Shown piece by piece: positions 29,891 to 30,408 of a DNA stretch of 30,408 nt. The stretch spans positions 1-30,408 of the forward strand of contig JACRIR010000018.1 of assembly GCA_016215705.1 (NCBI GenBank). The letters run 5' to 3'. The notes beneath the pieces were generated by a model that had not been told where the DNA came from, made no database searches, and saw only the letters and a list, made by a program, of their open reading frames with translations. This DNA comes from Candidatus Poribacteria bacterium. GTDB taxonomy: Bacteria > Abyssobacteria > SURF-5. Position 1 is the stretch's first letter, and each line of letters begins with the position of its first letter. A program made the translations under genes and the position numbers.

Positions 29891-30408
29891 TTCTTTGTTC
29901 AATCCAAAATCCAAAATCTAAAATCCAAAATACAACTATTCGTTTCATTCCGATGCTACTCTCCAAAAAAGGTTATCATTCAATTGCCCGGGCCGCTATC
30001 TTGTGCCCCCTCGACATCGTTTTCTGTCGGTCTAGTTTTCATGTCGTTTCCTCTCGCGCGCGGTTGCAGGACGCGCGGCTGCGTCTCGCGAGTCAGATCA
30101 AGAAGTGATCCTCTCTTTGTGTCTTGGTGGTACGCTTCTGCCGATGTGAATTTCTTCCCCAACGAAGTCACAATAACTTTATATCAATATTTGTGCGCCT
30201 GTCAAGATGTGAAGATGTAAAGGGCCTGCGACATAAAAGGGGGATTGTTGACATTTGTTTTATTTTTGAGGTTCTTCTCCAAATTAGTTGTTTACTGAAA
30301 ATGCCTGAATAACCTTTAGAGCAAAATATCGGTTGTCATGGAAACCGAAAGCCTGTTTGGAAACGACTTTTATTTTGTTATTACATCCTTCAAGCACGCT
30401 TGTATGAA
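29891..30408. other. Gene-free AT-richer end region
   Basis: No supportable complete gene was found here. Positions 29905-29933 repeat AATCCAAAATC words. Positions 29938-29952 (ATTCGTTTCATTCCG) match exactly the 15 bases overlapping the start site of the promoter at 5126-5140. A TTGACA at 30248-30253 has no matching -10 box. From 30338 an ATG opens a frame (METESLFGNDF) that stays open to the window end, but it has no ribosome-binding site and is too short to judge; it could be the 5' end of a gene beyond the window. Confidence 0.45.

Noticed and set aside
29810-30220. A 136-residue rightward ORF in the right-end spacer
   Set aside because: The translation is low-complexity repeat sequence at its start, has no ribosome-binding site and shows no recognisable domain.
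30248-30275. Promoter with TTGACA near the right end
   Set aside because: No -10 hexamer occurs 16-19 nt downstream.

Overview
This is a chromosomal stretch from a bacterium, probably an uncultivated Gram-negative lineage. The evidence is moderately GC-rich coding sequence, compact co-directional operons with 4, 11 or 13 nt overlaps, a lipoprotein-like LolA/DUF4292-type protein, and spacers full of short dispersed palindromes and word-like repeats. No rRNA, tRNA, CRISPR array or intact transposase was seen. The phylum cannot be assigned from the sequence alone.

Left end (1-3650). The only strongly accessory region is a leftward type II restriction-modification unit. A fused Vsr endonuclease-cytosine-5 methyltransferase (1521-3140) is followed 9 nt later by a DUF4928-family restriction endonuclease (546-1511) that is broken by one in-frame amber codon. 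Next to it is the severed C-terminal tail of a TPR protein (137-337). Unlike the rest of the window, this area is flanked by repeats and purine-rich low-complexity DNA.

Middle-left (3655-9378). It holds an enoyl-CoA hydratase/isomerase, two small uncertain convergent ORFs, and a three-gene operon. That operon encodes a dolichol-phosphate-mannose-synthase-like glycosyltransferase, a diacylglycerol-kinase-family lipid kinase and a membrane-embedded M28 peptidase. A PRPP synthetase follows. A consensus sigma-70 promoter with a perfect palindrome at the predicted transcription start (5098-5148) lies upstream of the glycosyltransferase.

Centre (9665-21015). A long rightward operon runs: medium-chain dehydrogenase, TldD, TldE, endonuclease V, hydantoinase/oxoprolinase A, HD-domain protein, a 131-bp MITE-like inverted repeat, hydantoinase B, then a large membrane protein with VWA, FecR-like, FHA-like and duplicated C-terminal domains. 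TldD/E is a metalloprotease pair and HyuA/B opens cyclic amide rings, so the block may process modified or cyclised peptides or amino acids. That function is inference.

Right (21153-29628). Sugar and aromatic metabolism follows: galactokinase, a LolA-like lipoprotein, glucosamine-6-phosphate deaminase, a Gfo/Idh/MocA oxidoreductase, a sugar isomerase-type TIM barrel, a DUF3786 protein, then shikimate dehydrogenase and shikimate kinase (aroE-aroK overlap by 4 nt). A secreted dienelactone-hydrolase-like enzyme lies on the opposite strand. The last ~780 bases carry repeats and no supportable complete gene.

I did not find a clearly new defence system. The most unusual items are the Vsr-Dcm fusion with its amber-split nuclease partner, the VWA/FecR/FHA membrane protein coupled to hydantoinase B, the M28 peptidase whose zinc site is split by a membrane hairpin, and a family of at least ten related palindromic repeats confined to the spacers.
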